This document shows positions 52,163 through 61,293 of a stretch of DNA of 64,000 nucleotides, one piece after another. Numbering within the stretch: the stretch's first letter is position 1; every line of letters begins with the position of its first letter. Both the position numbers and the translations under genes were made by a program. Source of the stretch: Candidatus Latescibacterota bacterium (GTDB lineage: Bacteria > JAAXHH01); contig JAJEHX010000038.1 in NCBI GenBank assembly GCA_022823465.1, positions 39,493 to 103,492 of the forward strand, written 5' to 3'. The notes beneath the pieces are model-generated. The model ran no database searches. It saw only the letters and a list, made by a program, of their open reading frames with translations, and was not told the DNA's origin.

Positions 52163-53170
52163 TCAGGCGGCGCCGAGAACTTCGCGGGCGGCCAGCGTGG
52201 TCTCGCGGACCTGGTCCAGGGTGCCCATACCAAACATCGAAGCCGATACGCCAATCTCATTAAAAACGTAATCGAACGCCTTGTGCCCGAGGTAGCGGCC
52301 GCCGGCCATGGGCTTGATGGCGATGACGGGCTTGCTGGCCTGCCTGATGGCGTCGATGGCCACTTCGCGGGTAGGGAACATGAAAGTGCCAGGCGCGTTG
52401 ACGGTGGTCAGGTAGCCGTCGACGGGGATGTTCTCGGCCTCGAGGAGCGGCAGGGTGACCCCGGCGTGGTGGACGCTGGTGATCACGGTGTCGAAGCGTT
52501 CACGCAGGAAGCCCAGGTATTCCCGGATCAGGTCGAAGCGCCCGGTCATGGCGAGTAAGTCGATTTCGGCGCCCGGGTCGGCGACCAGGATATCGCACCC
52601 GGCGAAGAAACCCAGGTACTGCTCGAGGATGCCGTAGTCGATCTCGAAACGGGCGGCCTCCGCTTCCGAGTATGGCGGTACGGTCTCCGGCGTGACGATG
52701 CCGTCGAAGGTGTCGCCGAGGTTGTAGCGGATGATGTCGTCGTGGTGGAAGTGATCGCGGAAGGCCTGGCCGGCAAGAGTTTCGTTTCGGCCGTAGAAGG
52801 TCGAATGGGCGCGGTCGGAATAGGAGACGATTTCGCCGTCCAGCGTTACCGGGATCAGGATATAGGCAACTATACCCATCTGCGTTTCGGTCTGTTGCTC
52901 GGTCTCCCAGATGGCCTGAAGATGCAGCCGGTCGAGCCTGGGCAGCATGTGGTCCACCTGGACGGCCGTGATGCCGCCTTCCTCGACGGCGTATCGCAGC
53001 ACGTCGGCCACGGACTGGACGCGGCTGAACACCCGGAAATTCGCGGCATCCCGCTCCTTGTTCTGGTAGGAGCAGCCGTCGTAGGGATGGATCCCCATGA
53101 TCAGGCGGGGCACCTCGGCCTGGCCGATACGCGTCGTGGGTACACCGCACCCTTCCAGGTAGGTTTTCAT
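52163..53170 (-). CDS. Uncharacterised TIM-barrel protein, aldo/keto reductase-like
   Basis: A 335-residue protein. The segments RIGQAEVPRLIMGIHPYDGC at the N-terminus and KPVIAIKPMAGGRYLGH near residue 280 look like the first and seventh strands of aldo/keto reductases. FGMGTLDQVRETTLAAREVL is the usual C-terminal NADP-side helix. The Asp-Tyr-Lys-His tetrad cannot be located with confidence, so activity is doubtful. There is no signal peptide. It converges with pcm with an 18-bp gap. It may act as an aldolase-like or regulatory barrel instead. Confidence 0.65.
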   Translation of the reverse strand: MKTYLEGCGVPTTRIGQAEVPRLIMGIHPYDGCSYQNKERDAANFRVFSRVQSVADVLRYAVEEGGITAVQVDHMLPRLDRLHLQAIWETEQQTETQMGIVAYILIPVTLDGEIVSYSDRAHSTFYGRNETLAGQAFRDHFHHDDIIRYNLGDTFDGIVTPETVPPYSEAEAARFEIDYGILEQYLGFFAGCDILVADPGAEIDLLAMTGRFDLIREYLGFLRERFDTVITSVHHAGVTLPLLEAENIPVDGYLTTVNAPGTFMFPTREVAIDAIRQASKPVIAIKPMAGGRYLGHKAFDYVFNEIGVSASMFGMGTLDQVRETTLAAREVLGAA

Positions 53171-53490
53171 AGCGGAACGCTCACGGAGTCGATAGAAAGA
53201 ACAGTTATTTTGCGTTGGCGCATGAAAATGAGGTCACGACAACCATGAATCAGGCTGTTCGCCTGTAAATATAGTCCTTTCACCACCCCTTGCGCAAGTC
53301 CCCGGGCGCCCAAGCCAATCCTCCGTACATTTCACCCATGTCCCGCCTTGACCCATGCCGCCTTTTGGTATATATACTTGAATTCCGTCGATACGTCCTT
53401 CCTCGGCGGTACTGCGTGTACATCAGATGTATATAATATAATAGCGACCCAGTCGTTTCTGGTATCGGGACTGTTCAACCGGAGCAAGCC
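53171..53490. other. Intergenic region of 320 bp
   Basis: The divergent spacer between the aldo/keto-like and SMP-30-like genes. It contains no convincing open frame. Its right part is AT-rich and holds the promoter-like TATAAT elements and palindrome listed separately. The left 200 bp show nothing I can assign. Confidence 0.7.
53419..53442 (+). promoter_or_regulatory. Palindrome beside twin TATAAT boxes, candidate operator-promoter
   Basis: TACATC-A-GATGTA (53419-53431) is a perfect 6-bp-arm palindrome. It abuts two overlapping TATAAT hexamers at 53432-53437 and 53437-53442. No good -35 is visible, so an activator bound to the palindrome is plausible. The start codon of the SMP-30-like gene lies 49 bp on. 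Confidence 0.5.
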
Positions 53491-54417
53491 ATGATGGCGA
53501 CCATTGAGAAGATCGCGGAAGTCGAGGCGATGGTGGGTGAGGGACCGGTCTGGGATCCGGACAGCAACACGCTGATGTGGACCGATATCCGGACCGGCCG
53601 GTTTTTCCATTATGACCCGGCGACGAATCAGAACCGCCAGGTACATGACGGTTTCAACGTCGGCGGGTTCGCCTTCAACGAATACGGCGGCCTTCTGGCG
53701 TGTATCTGGGACGGTATCGTGCTGTGGAATTCGGATGACGAGTGGGTACGCATTTTCGACGAGACCCACGACGGCGAACCGCTTCGCTTCAACGACGTGA
53801 CGGCCGATCCCGGCGGTCGGATGTTCGCCGGCTCTTTGATCGACGGCGGTGTAGGAAAACTGTACCGCTTCGATCCGGACGGCGGCGTGGAAATCATCGA
53901 GGAGGGGATCGGCTGCAGCAACGGCATGGGATACTCACCGGACGAATCCATCATGTACTACACCGATTCCGCCGTGCGGACGATCTATCAATACGATTAC
54001 GACCGCGCGACCGGTTCCGTCACCAACCGCCGCGATTTCGTCAAACTGCCCGATACGGCCGGGGTGCCGGACGGCATGACGGTCGACGCCGAAGGCTTCG
54101 TGTGGACGGCCGTCTGGTTCGACGGATGCATCATCCGGTTCGACCCCGACGGCGTGGAGGAGCGGCGCATCGCGCTGCCGGCCATCCAGACTTCCAGCGT
54201 CATGTTCGGCGGGGCGGACCTGACGGACATTTACGTGACGACCGCGGGCACTTCGCTGGACCCCGGATCGCCCCTTGATCCGAAGGACTACGACTGGGAG
54301 GCCTACGGACAGGGTTACCGGGGCGGCGGCCTGTTCCGCGTGCGGCAGGACATACAGGGCAAACCCGAGTACAAGGCCCGTTTCCCGTGGCCGGAAAAAC
54401 CAGGACAGGAGGAATGA
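53491..54417 (+). CDS. SMP-30/gluconolactonase/LRE family protein
   Basis: A 308-residue six-bladed beta-propeller lactonase. VGEGPVWDPDSNTLMWTDI near residue 13 carries the metal-binding Glu. CSNGMGYSPDESIMYYTDS near 140 and GVPDGMTVDAEGFVWTAVW near 190 supply Asn and Asp metal ligands. GGAG lies six nt before the ATG. It hydrolyses aldonolactones in sugar oxidation pathways. The D-aminoacylase gene begins the base after its stop codon, so the two are coupled. No signal peptide is seen. Confidence 0.92.
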   Translation: MMATIEKIAEVEAMVGEGPVWDPDSNTLMWTDIRTGRFFHYDPATNQNRQVHDGFNVGGFAFNEYGGLLACIWDGIVLWNSDDEWVRIFDETHDGEPLRFNDVTADPGGRMFAGSLIDGGVGKLYRFDPDGGVEIIEEGIGCSNGMGYSPDESIMYYTDSAVRTIYQYDYDRATGSVTNRRDFVKLPDTAGVPDGMTVDAEGFVWTAVWFDGCIIRFDPDGVEERRIALPAIQTSSVMFGGADLTDIYVTTAGTSLDPGSPLDPKDYDWEAYGQGYRGGGLFRVRQDIQGKPEYKARFPWPEKPGQEE

Positions 54418-55962
54418 ATGTCCTTCGACGTCGTCATTCGCGGCGGTGAGGTAATCGATGGTACCGGGAAGACCGATCGGTACCTGGCGGACGTGGGATT
54501 GCGGGACGGCCGCGTGGCGGTGATCGGAGACCTCTCGGACGCTGAGGCGGCTCGGACGATAGACGCCAGCGGTCATATCGTCTGCCCCGGCTTTATCGAC
54601 GTGCACGTTCATTCCGAGAATTCCCTGCTCGGCGGCCGGGACCAGATGGGCGGCCTTCGCCAGGGCGTCACGACCCACCTGCTCGCGCCGGACGGATTCG
54701 GCTGGGCGGGATTGTCCCCCGAAGAAGCCCTGCCCCTCTGGCATTACACGCAGTTCGCCTACGGCGAGCCCCTGGAACCGGTCAACTGGCCCACTATCGA
54801 GTCCTACCTGGATCTCTTTCCGGGCCGCTCACCCGCCAACGTGTATCCTCAGGTGCCGCACTGCGCCGTGCGCGTCAAGGCCATGGGGTGGGACCCCGGA
54901 GCGCCCACTCCGGACCAGTTGAAAGTCATGGAGGCGGAGACCCGGGCCTGGATGGAAGCCGGCGCCGGGTGCCTCTGCCTGGGACTGGACTACCAACCTA
55001 GCGCCAACGCGCCCTTCGAGGAGCTGGTGGCCCTGTGCAAGGTGGCCCTGGAATACGACGGGATATACGCCGCCCACCTGCGGTACCAGATCCTGGGGAG
55101 GGACCGGGCCTGGCAGGAGATCATCGACCTGCACCGCGCCAGCGGCATACCCGTTCACGTTTCCCATGAGCGCGTCGACGGCATGACGGGGCCGATCCTG
55201 GAACAGGCAATGCAGGACGGGGTGGACATCACCTTCGAATCGTACCTCTACCCGGCCGGCATGACCCATATCACGATGCAGCTGCCCATGTGGGTACAGA
55301 CGGGCAGTCCCGATGAAGTCCTCGAAAGGATGCGCCAGCCGGAAACGCGCCGTAAGGCCCTCGAGCACCTGAAATCGACGAACCTGGCCGACCGCCAGTA
55401 CATCGGCTATACACGATCCGGCAGATTCGCGGGGATGACCCTGGGCGAGGCCGCGCGGAGCGTGCACAAAACCAACGAGGAGTTTGCCTACGACCTCGTG
55501 CTCGATGAAGACGGCATCCAGGCGTTTATCATGTTCTGGCCGGTCCCGCAGGAAGAAATTGACGCCGTACTTAACCGGACGGCGCCCCATCCCCTCATGA
55601 TGGTAGCCAGCGACGGCGTGTACGACTGCACCCATCCCCACCCGAGGGGCATGGGATGTTTCGCCCAGATGCTCAGGAAGTTCGTGCGGGAGCGCGGCCT
55701 GATCTCCCTGGAAGAAGCCGTCTACAAGATGAGCGGCTTCCCGGCGGAACGCTATCGGCTGAAAGACCGGGGCGTGCTGCGCGAAGGCGCACCCGCGGAC
55801 GTGGTCGTCTTCGATCCGCAGGCCGTGGCCGACCGGGCCACCTTCGAAGCGCCGATTCAGCCTCCCGACGGAATTCCCCATGTTTTCGTCAATGGCATTC
55901 CGGTCATCGAAAACCACGAGCCCACCGAGCACCGCCCGGGCCAGGTCCTGAGCAGAGGATAG
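54418..55962 (+). CDS. N-acyl-D-amino-acid deacylase-type amidohydrolase
   Basis: A 514-residue amidohydrolase. The N-terminal small domain DVVIRGGEVIDGTGKTDRYL and GHIVCPGFIDVHVHSEN (HxH near 62-64) fit the D-aminoacylase/dihydroorotase-like group. HVSHERVDGMTG carries a further metal His near 240, and MMVASDGVYDCTHPHPRGMG near 395 the catalytic Asp. AGGAGG precedes the ATG. It likely removes acyl groups from D-amino acids or a related amide, helping peptidoglycan or peptide scavenging alongside the peptidase downstream. Confidence 0.9.
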   Translation: MSFDVVIRGGEVIDGTGKTDRYLADVGLRDGRVAVIGDLSDAEAARTIDASGHIVCPGFIDVHVHSENSLLGGRDQMGGLRQGVTTHLLAPDGFGWAGLSPEEALPLWHYTQFAYGEPLEPVNWPTIESYLDLFPGRSPANVYPQVPHCAVRVKAMGWDPGAPTPDQLKVMEAETRAWMEAGAGCLCLGLDYQPSANAPFEELVALCKVALEYDGIYAAHLRYQILGRDRAWQEIIDLHRASGIPVHVSHERVDGMTGPILEQAMQDGVDITFESYLYPAGMTHITMQLPMWVQTGSPDEVLERMRQPETRRKALEHLKSTNLADRQYIGYTRSGRFAGMTLGEAARSVHKTNEEFAYDLVLDEDGIQAFIMFWPVPQEEIDAVLNRTAPHPLMMVASDGVYDCTHPHPRGMGCFAQMLRKFVRERGLISLEEAVYKMSGFPAERYRLKDRGVLREGAPADVVVFDPQAVADRATFEAPIQPPDGIPHVFVNGIPVIENHEPTEHRPGQVLSRG

Positions 55963-55983
55963 GAAGGGACGCGTTGTAGATAC

Positions 55984-57786
55984 ATGGATTGGGATCTAGC
56001 TTCTTATTTCCCTGCTTACGACGGTCCGGAGATGCGCCGTTTCAAGGCCGATCTGCAGGCCGACCTGGACGCTTTGCTGTCCGAAGCCTCGGACATGGCG
56101 GCTCTGGACCACGGTAACCAGGAAGCGTGGGAGTGTATTGTCCTCTCCTTCGAAAACGTCGTCACCCGGCTGCGGCACCTGGGCTCTTATGTTTCCTGCA
56201 TTACCTCCGCGGACGCGAACAACGAGGACTTCGCCGCCGAGGAAGGCGCGCTGAGCCTGCTGGACGCCCGGATGTCCAAGATCCTCGTGGCACTGCAGCG
56301 GGGGTTCAAGTCCCCTTCCGACGAGGTTTTCGATGCCTTCACTTCCCGTCCCGCCCTTCGGGACGCCCGGTATCGCATTTCGCGGGTCCGGGAGCAGTCC
56401 CGGCACACCATGTCCACGGAGGAAGAGCACCTGGCGTCGGACCTGGGCGTAGACGGTATCGAGGCCTGGGGACGTCTATACGACCGGGTTTCGGGCAAGC
56501 TGACTTTCGATATGGCCTATCCGGACGGACGGCGGGAACAGGTGCCCATATCGCAGCGACGCGCCTTGATGGAACATCCCGACCGCCGTGTGCGCCGCGC
56601 CGCCTTCGAGGGAGGCAACGAGGCCTGGGCATCCATCGAGACCGTGCCCGCGGCCGCGCTGAACGCCATCGGCGGCACGCGGTTGACCCTGTACCGTCAT
56701 CGCGACGTGGACCACTATCTCGACCGGGCCCTCTTCCAGGCGGCGATTTCGCGCGAGACGCTGGACGCCATGTTCGAAGCGGTATTTTCGGAAATCGACG
56801 TCGCCCGAAGCATCCTGGAATACAAGGCGCGCCTCATGGGCGGCGATACCCTGGGATGGTACGATCTCTCGGCGCCCCTGACGGTGCAGGACCAAGACGA
56901 ACCTTCCTGGGAAGATGCCACGGCCCTGGTGCATCGGGCTTTTGCGGCCGGTTATCCGGCCCTGGCGGACTACACGGCCAAGGCCTATGAGAAGAAGTGG
57001 ATCGACTGGTCGCCTCGCCCCGGCAAGCGTCCCGGCGCCTTCTGCACAGGATCTCCCCTGACGAAAGAGTCCCGGGTCTACATGACCTACAACGACAACA
57101 TGGGCGACGTGCTGACGCTCGCCCACGAGCTGGGACACGCCTTTCACGGCCACCTGATGCGCAAGGAACGCACGCTGAACCGCGCCTATCCCATGACCCT
57201 GGCCGAGTCGGCTTCCACCTTCGGCGAGATGCTGCTCATGCGCGGGTTGATGGAGGAACCGGGGATCAGCGCCGAAACCAGGGCCTTTTTGCTGAACCTG
57301 GAGGCCAGCGACGGCGCCACCTACCTGCTGGATATCCCGGTGCGTTTCGAATTCGAAAAGGCCTTTCATGAAGAACGGGCGGCTGGGGAAGTCGGCGTGG
57401 GCCGGCTGAAGGAACTGATGATCGAAACGCAGTGCCGCGTGCTGGGGGACGTGCTGGACCCCGAGGGCGGCGATCCCTATTTCTGGGCGTCCAAGCTCCA
57501 TTTCTACATCACGGACACCACGTTCTACAATTTTCCCTATACCTTTGGCTACCTGCTCAGCCGGGGCCTCTTCGCACAGTACGAGAAGGAAGGCCCGGAC
57601 TTCCTGCCGAGATACGAGCAGTACCTGAAGCTGACCGGCAGCGATACGGCGGAGAACGTAGTCAGGCAAAGTACAGGTCTCGAGCTCACCGAGCCCGGGT
57701 TCTGGTCCGGCGCCATACGCGGACTGGATAGGGTTCTGGACCAGTTCAAGACCAGCGTGTCCGAGAGCAATGCCGTGTTGAACTAG
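55984..57786 (+). CDS. M3-family oligoendopeptidase F
   Basis: A 600-residue zinc peptidase. HELGHAFHGHL (His381, Glu382, His385) is the M3 catalytic site, and ESASTFGEMLLMRGL provides the third ligand. The start MDWDLASYFPAYDGPEMRRF and the overall length fit PepF-type cytoplasmic peptidases. It degrades short peptides. It lies 21 bp after the D-aminoacylase gene. The last 14 codons, including the stop, are repeated directly downstream. Confidence 0.95.
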   Translation: MDWDLASYFPAYDGPEMRRFKADLQADLDALLSEASDMAALDHGNQEAWECIVLSFENVVTRLRHLGSYVSCITSADANNEDFAAEEGALSLLDARMSKILVALQRGFKSPSDEVFDAFTSRPALRDARYRISRVREQSRHTMSTEEEHLASDLGVDGIEAWGRLYDRVSGKLTFDMAYPDGRREQVPISQRRALMEHPDRRVRRAAFEGGNEAWASIETVPAAALNAIGGTRLTLYRHRDVDHYLDRALFQAAISRETLDAMFEAVFSEIDVARSILEYKARLMGGDTLGWYDLSAPLTVQDQDEPSWEDATALVHRAFAAGYPALADYTAKAYEKKWIDWSPRPGKRPGAFCTGSPLTKESRVYMTYNDNMGDVLTLAHELGHAFHGHLMRKERTLNRAYPMTLAESASTFGEMLLMRGLMEEPGISAETRAFLLNLEASDGATYLLDIPVRFEFEKAFHEERAAGEVGVGRLKELMIETQCRVLGDVLDPEGGDPYFWASKLHFYITDTTFYNFPYTFGYLLSRGLFAQYEKEGPDFLPRYEQYLKLTGSDTAENVVRQSTGLELTEPGFWSGAIRGLDRVLDQFKTSVSESNAVLN

Positions 57787-57828
57787 CTCGTGACCAGCCC
57801 GGCGGTGAGCAAGGCCGAGATGAACTAG
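57745..57828 (+). repeat. 42-bp tandem duplication of the oligopeptidase gene end
   Basis: Bases 57745-57786 (the last 14 codons) and 57787-57828 agree at 31 of 42 positions and both end in TGAACTAG. The offset of 42 keeps the reading frame. A read-through of the first TAG would add LVTSPAVSKAEMN before the second TAG. Confidence 0.85.
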
Positions 57829-57859
57829 CCGGATCACCGGAGCGAAAGGACCAGAGCAT

Positions 57860-58612
57860 ATGGCGAAGGCGATAGAGGGCGAGCGTAACCGTTTTCACGG
57901 CGTGGAAGTCGGTCCGGAAGCCCTGCCGGACGCGCCGGACGGATTCAAGGAGCGTCTCGATGATTCGATCCGGGCGTGGAAGGATGATGGACTGCAGGTC
58001 GCCTGGTTCAATGTTCCCCTGTCCCGCGCCTTTCTCATTCCCGCGCTGGTGGACGCGGGCGGCGTCTTTCATCACAGTACCACCGACTACCTGATGCTGA
58101 CGCTCCGCCTGGTCGAAGACGCCTTCGTGCCGCTCTACGCGACCCATTACATCGGCGCCGGCGGCGTGGTGATCAACGAGAAGAACGAACTACTCGTGGT
58201 ATGTGAGCGTTTTCGAGGTGGGCGCGCGCCGTACTACAAGCTGCCCGGCGGGGCGTTACAGCCGGAAGAACACCTGGCCGAGGGCGTCGTCCGGGAAGTG
58301 TTCGAGGAGACGGGCGTGCCGACCAGCTTCGACGGCCTGGTGTGTTTTCGGCACTGGCACGGATACCGGTACGACAAGTCGGACATCTACTTCGTCTGCC
58401 GGTTGAAGCCGCTCCACCAGATCATCAAAATGCAGGCCACGGAGATCGAAGAGTGTTTCTGGATGCCGGTGGATACCTACATGGGATCGGACAACGTCAG
58501 CCAGTTCAACAAGCTCATCGTCAAGGCCGCCGTGGAGAACGAGGGCCTGAAGGAAACCTGGGTCGACGGCTACGGAGACCCGGACCGGTATGAGTTCTTC
58601 ATGCCGGAGTAG
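57860..58612 (+). CDS. Nudix hydrolase
   Basis: A 250-residue protein. Residues ~1-95 form an unassigned N-terminal domain, and residues ~95-235 a Nudix fold with the Nudix box GALQPEEHLAEGVVREVFEE (about 131-150), followed by TGVP. The N-terminal part resembles the pre-Nudix domain of NUDT6-like proteins, which is an inference. AAAGGA lies nine nt before the ATG. It would hydrolyse a nucleoside diphosphate derivative. It sits between the peptidase and the sulfatase-like gene, all on the plus strand. Confidence 0.9.
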   Translation: MAKAIEGERNRFHGVEVGPEALPDAPDGFKERLDDSIRAWKDDGLQVAWFNVPLSRAFLIPALVDAGGVFHHSTTDYLMLTLRLVEDAFVPLYATHYIGAGGVVINEKNELLVVCERFRGGRAPYYKLPGGALQPEEHLAEGVVREVFEETGVPTSFDGLVCFRHWHGYRYDKSDIYFVCRLKPLHQIIKMQATEIEECFWMPVDTYMGSDNVSQFNKLIVKAAVENEGLKETWVDGYGDPDRYEFFMPE

Positions 58613-58669
58613 AGTTTTCATAACAACATTTATTTCAGCGAGTTAACTTGCATATGCGAGGACCAACCC

Positions 58670-60076
58670 ATGGCTAAAACCCGCCGGCGAAGAAAAAAGC
58701 TTCCCAATATCGTACTATTGGGCGTGGATTCCCTGCTGGCCGATCACATGAGCTGTTACGGCTACCATCGCCAGACCACGCCCCACATCGACCGGTTCGC
58801 CGAGGGCGGCGCGCTGTTCGAGAAGACGTACAGTGCCCATATCCCCACGACCAGCGCCTACGCGTCCATGCTGACCGGCCTGGATGCCTTCGGTACCCAG
58901 GTGGTGGCCTTGCGGCACAAGGGCGGCCTCCGGGAGGATGTGCAGACGCTTCCCGAGATCCTGCGGGAGCACGGATACGCGACCACCTGCGTCGGCTTTA
59001 CCGGGAACCCGTCGTCCCGGGGTTTCGACAAGTACGTCGAGTATCCGAGCTGGGGCAGCTGGAACGAAGGACGCAGCCCCAAGGCGCAAAATCTGAACGA
59101 CGTGGCGATCCCCGAACTGGACCGGCTGGCGAAACGGCGTGGCCCTTTCTTCCTGTTTCTGCGCCACATGGATCCCCACGCGCCGTACCTGCCGCCGGCG
59201 CCCTACGAACGCATGTTCTATCACGGCGACGAGTGCGACCCGAAGAACAGGTCCATGGACCCGGTCATGGCCTTCAAGCCCTTCTGTGATTTCTTCAAGT
59301 CCTGGATGCCGCCGGGCATTACCGACAAGGACTACGTGATCGCCCAGTACGACGGCGCCGTGGCGTACATGGACGCCTGCATCCAGACGATCTTCAACGC
59401 CCTCGAAGCCCACGGCATCATGGACGAGACGATCGTGATCCTCAACGGGGACCACGGCGAGACGCTTTACGACCACGAATGCTGGTTCGACCACCACGGT
59501 CTCTACGACGTGACGCTCCACGTGCCGCTCATCATTCGGTACCCGGGCAGGATACCCGCGGGCAGCCGCGTCAGCGGGTACAACCAGCACAAGGACCTCG
59601 TCCCCACCATCATGGACCTGGCCGAAATCGAAACTGAGATCGACTTCGATGGCGACAGCCTGATGTCGCTGGTCGACGGCACGGTTCCGTCCTTCGACAG
59701 CGAGTTCTACATCACCGAGTGCACGTGGATGCGCAAGCATGGCTGGCGCACGCCGCAGTGGAAGCTGATGGTCGCCCTGGAACCGGATTTCCATTTCAAG
59801 CCTCCGGTCGAGCTCTACAACCTGGTGGAGGACCCGGACGAGAACAACAATCTGGCCGAAGAGTTACCGGAAGTGGTAAACCTGCTCAAGCGCCGGATGA
59901 ACGGCTGGATTCGAAAGCGGGTACGGGAGACCGGAAAGCGCAATCCCATGCTCACCCAGGGAGACTGGCACGGTCACGAGGGGGTAGGCGCTTTCAAGTC
60001 ATCGCAGCAGGCCTACGGCACGATGCACATCGGAGACCCAAACCAAGCCGCCAGTCTGCAGGCGCGCAGCAGATAG
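58670..60076 (+). CDS. Sulfatase-like alkaline phosphatase superfamily protein with Thr nucleophile
   Basis: A 468-residue protein of the sulfatase fold. LLGVDSLLADHMSCYGYHRQ (from residue 16) parallels the true sulfatase at 13238. Aligned on the following TG, the formylglycine motif CxPSR is replaced by TTSAY, so the nucleophile position is Thr60. ILNGDHGETLYDHECWFDHH holds the downstream metal ligands. Without Cys or Ser it cannot become a formylglycine enzyme, and a Thr nucleophile is typical of phosphodiesterases or phosphotransferases of this superfamily. There is no signal peptide; the N-terminus KTRRRRKK is very basic. Confidence 0.85.
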   Translation: MAKTRRRRKKLPNIVLLGVDSLLADHMSCYGYHRQTTPHIDRFAEGGALFEKTYSAHIPTTSAYASMLTGLDAFGTQVVALRHKGGLREDVQTLPEILREHGYATTCVGFTGNPSSRGFDKYVEYPSWGSWNEGRSPKAQNLNDVAIPELDRLAKRRGPFFLFLRHMDPHAPYLPPAPYERMFYHGDECDPKNRSMDPVMAFKPFCDFFKSWMPPGITDKDYVIAQYDGAVAYMDACIQTIFNALEAHGIMDETIVILNGDHGETLYDHECWFDHHGLYDVTLHVPLIIRYPGRIPAGSRVSGYNQHKDLVPTIMDLAEIETEIDFDGDSLMSLVDGTVPSFDSEFYITECTWMRKHGWRTPQWKLMVALEPDFHFKPPVELYNLVEDPDENNNLAEELPEVVNLLKRRMNGWIRKRVRETGKRNPMLTQGDWHGHEGVGAFKSSQQAYGTMHIGDPNQAASLQARSR

Positions 60077-60148
60077 TGGACACCGCGCCGCGCGGCATTG
60101 AAGGCGTTGCCGGGTGAATGAACCTGGTTGTATCATCTACGCAAGTAA

Positions 60149-60177
60149 TTGATAAAAAACAGGTTAAATCGCATAAC
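60149..60177 (+). promoter_or_regulatory. Promoter of the Gfo/Idh gene
   Basis: TTGATA (60149-60154) and CATAAC (60172-60177) are 17 nt apart, five and four matches to the sigma70 consensus. They lie 36 bp before the ATG, in an AT-richer spacer. It likely drives the run of three genes to 63224. Confidence 0.5.
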
Positions 60178-60213
60178 ACTAAAGGCGAAGTACCTTAAAA
60201 GGAGCGTTTGAAG

Positions 60214-61209
60214 ATGGGCCTGAACATCGCCGTGGTAGGCATGGGCGGCATCGGCAACAATCATGCCCGGAACTACCAGGCACATGAAGCGTGTACAATC
60301 GTGGCCGTTTGCGACGCGTTGAAGGACAAGGCAGACGAAGCCGCGCAGACTTACGGCTGTCAGGCGTTTTACAGCGTCGGCGACCTGCTGAACAGCGGAC
60401 TGAAGGTGGACGTGGCCAGCGTCTGCACGGCCGGCGTGGAGAACGGCGGGGACCATTACGAACCGACGATGGAACTGCTGGGCGGCGGCATCGCCGTACT
60501 GGGCGAGAAACCCATATCCAACGAGATCCCGAAGGCCAGGGAGATGGTCGCGCTGGCGCGAGAACGGGGCCTTCGCTACGGGATAAACCTCAACCACCGG
60601 TTCACCCCGGCCGCGCTGCGGGCAAAGGAATGGGTCGAGGCCGGCCGGCTGGGCGAGTTGAACATCATCAACATGACGATGTGGATCAACAACCCCAACG
60701 AGAGTTCGCCCCATTTCCACATGCGGGCGCTTCATCCCCATTCCATCGACGTGATGCGGTATTTCTGCGGCGACGTGGAGAAGGTCCAGGCCTTTTTCAA
60801 GAAGGGCCGGGGACGGAAGATCTGGTCCAACGTCCAGGTCAACATGCTGTTCGAAAACGGCGTCGTGGGCCATCTGACAGGGAGCTACGACGCCGGGGGA
60901 AGCTATGGCCTGGAGACCTGCGAGGTCGTGGGATCGGACGCCCGGTTCGTCATACGCGAAGCCTGCGAGCAGTTGGAATTCTACCCCAGGCATTCCAGGG
61001 AAGTGGAAACCTATCAATACCTGGGCGGCATGTTGGGGTTTTCCGAAACTTTCGAGTCCCGGATCACCCGCTGGGTCGAACAGAACCTGGAAGGCGTTGC
61101 GCCGCAGGAGATCGATGCCAAGGCCGAGGATGCCTTGCGCGCCCAGTTGATCATTGAGAGCGCCATTGAATCATGGGATACGGATACCGTGGTTACCGTT
61201 CGATACTGA
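60214..61209 (+). CDS. Gfo/Idh/MocA family oxidoreductase
   Basis: A 331-residue NAD(P)-dependent sugar oxidoreductase. The ATG at 60214 is nine nt after AAAAGGAG and gives MGLNIAVVGMGGIGNNHARN, with the GxGxxG dinucleotide motif. The EKP motif is in VLGEKPISNEI near residue 93. NLNHRFTPAALRAKEWV and MRALHPHSIDVMRYFCGD follow the family pattern. It probably interconverts a sugar or inositol with a keto derivative. It heads a three-gene plus-strand run. Confidence 0.93.
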   Translation: MGLNIAVVGMGGIGNNHARNYQAHEACTIVAVCDALKDKADEAAQTYGCQAFYSVGDLLNSGLKVDVASVCTAGVENGGDHYEPTMELLGGGIAVLGEKPISNEIPKAREMVALARERGLRYGINLNHRFTPAALRAKEWVEAGRLGELNIINMTMWINNPNESSPHFHMRALHPHSIDVMRYFCGDVEKVQAFFKKGRGRKIWSNVQVNMLFENGVVGHLTGSYDAGGSYGLETCEVVGSDARFVIREACEQLEFYPRHSREVETYQYLGGMLGFSETFESRITRWVEQNLEGVAPQEIDAKAEDALRAQLIIESAIESWDTDTVVTVRY

Positions 61210-61232
61210 TCGTAATAACCGTTTTGTATTGA
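61195..61232 (+). repeat. Short degenerate repeat after the Gfo/Idh stop
   Basis: ACCGTTCGATACTGA at the gene end (61195-61209) recurs as ACCGTTTTGTATTGA (61218-61232), 11 of 15 identical, offset 23. The match is short and could be chance; it is listed because similar gene-end copies occur elsewhere in this window. Confidence 0.3.
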
Positions 61233-61293
61233 ATGATCGGAAATGGCCGGCATAGCCGTTCCAATAGATTTTGATCACACTTAAGGAGAAACC

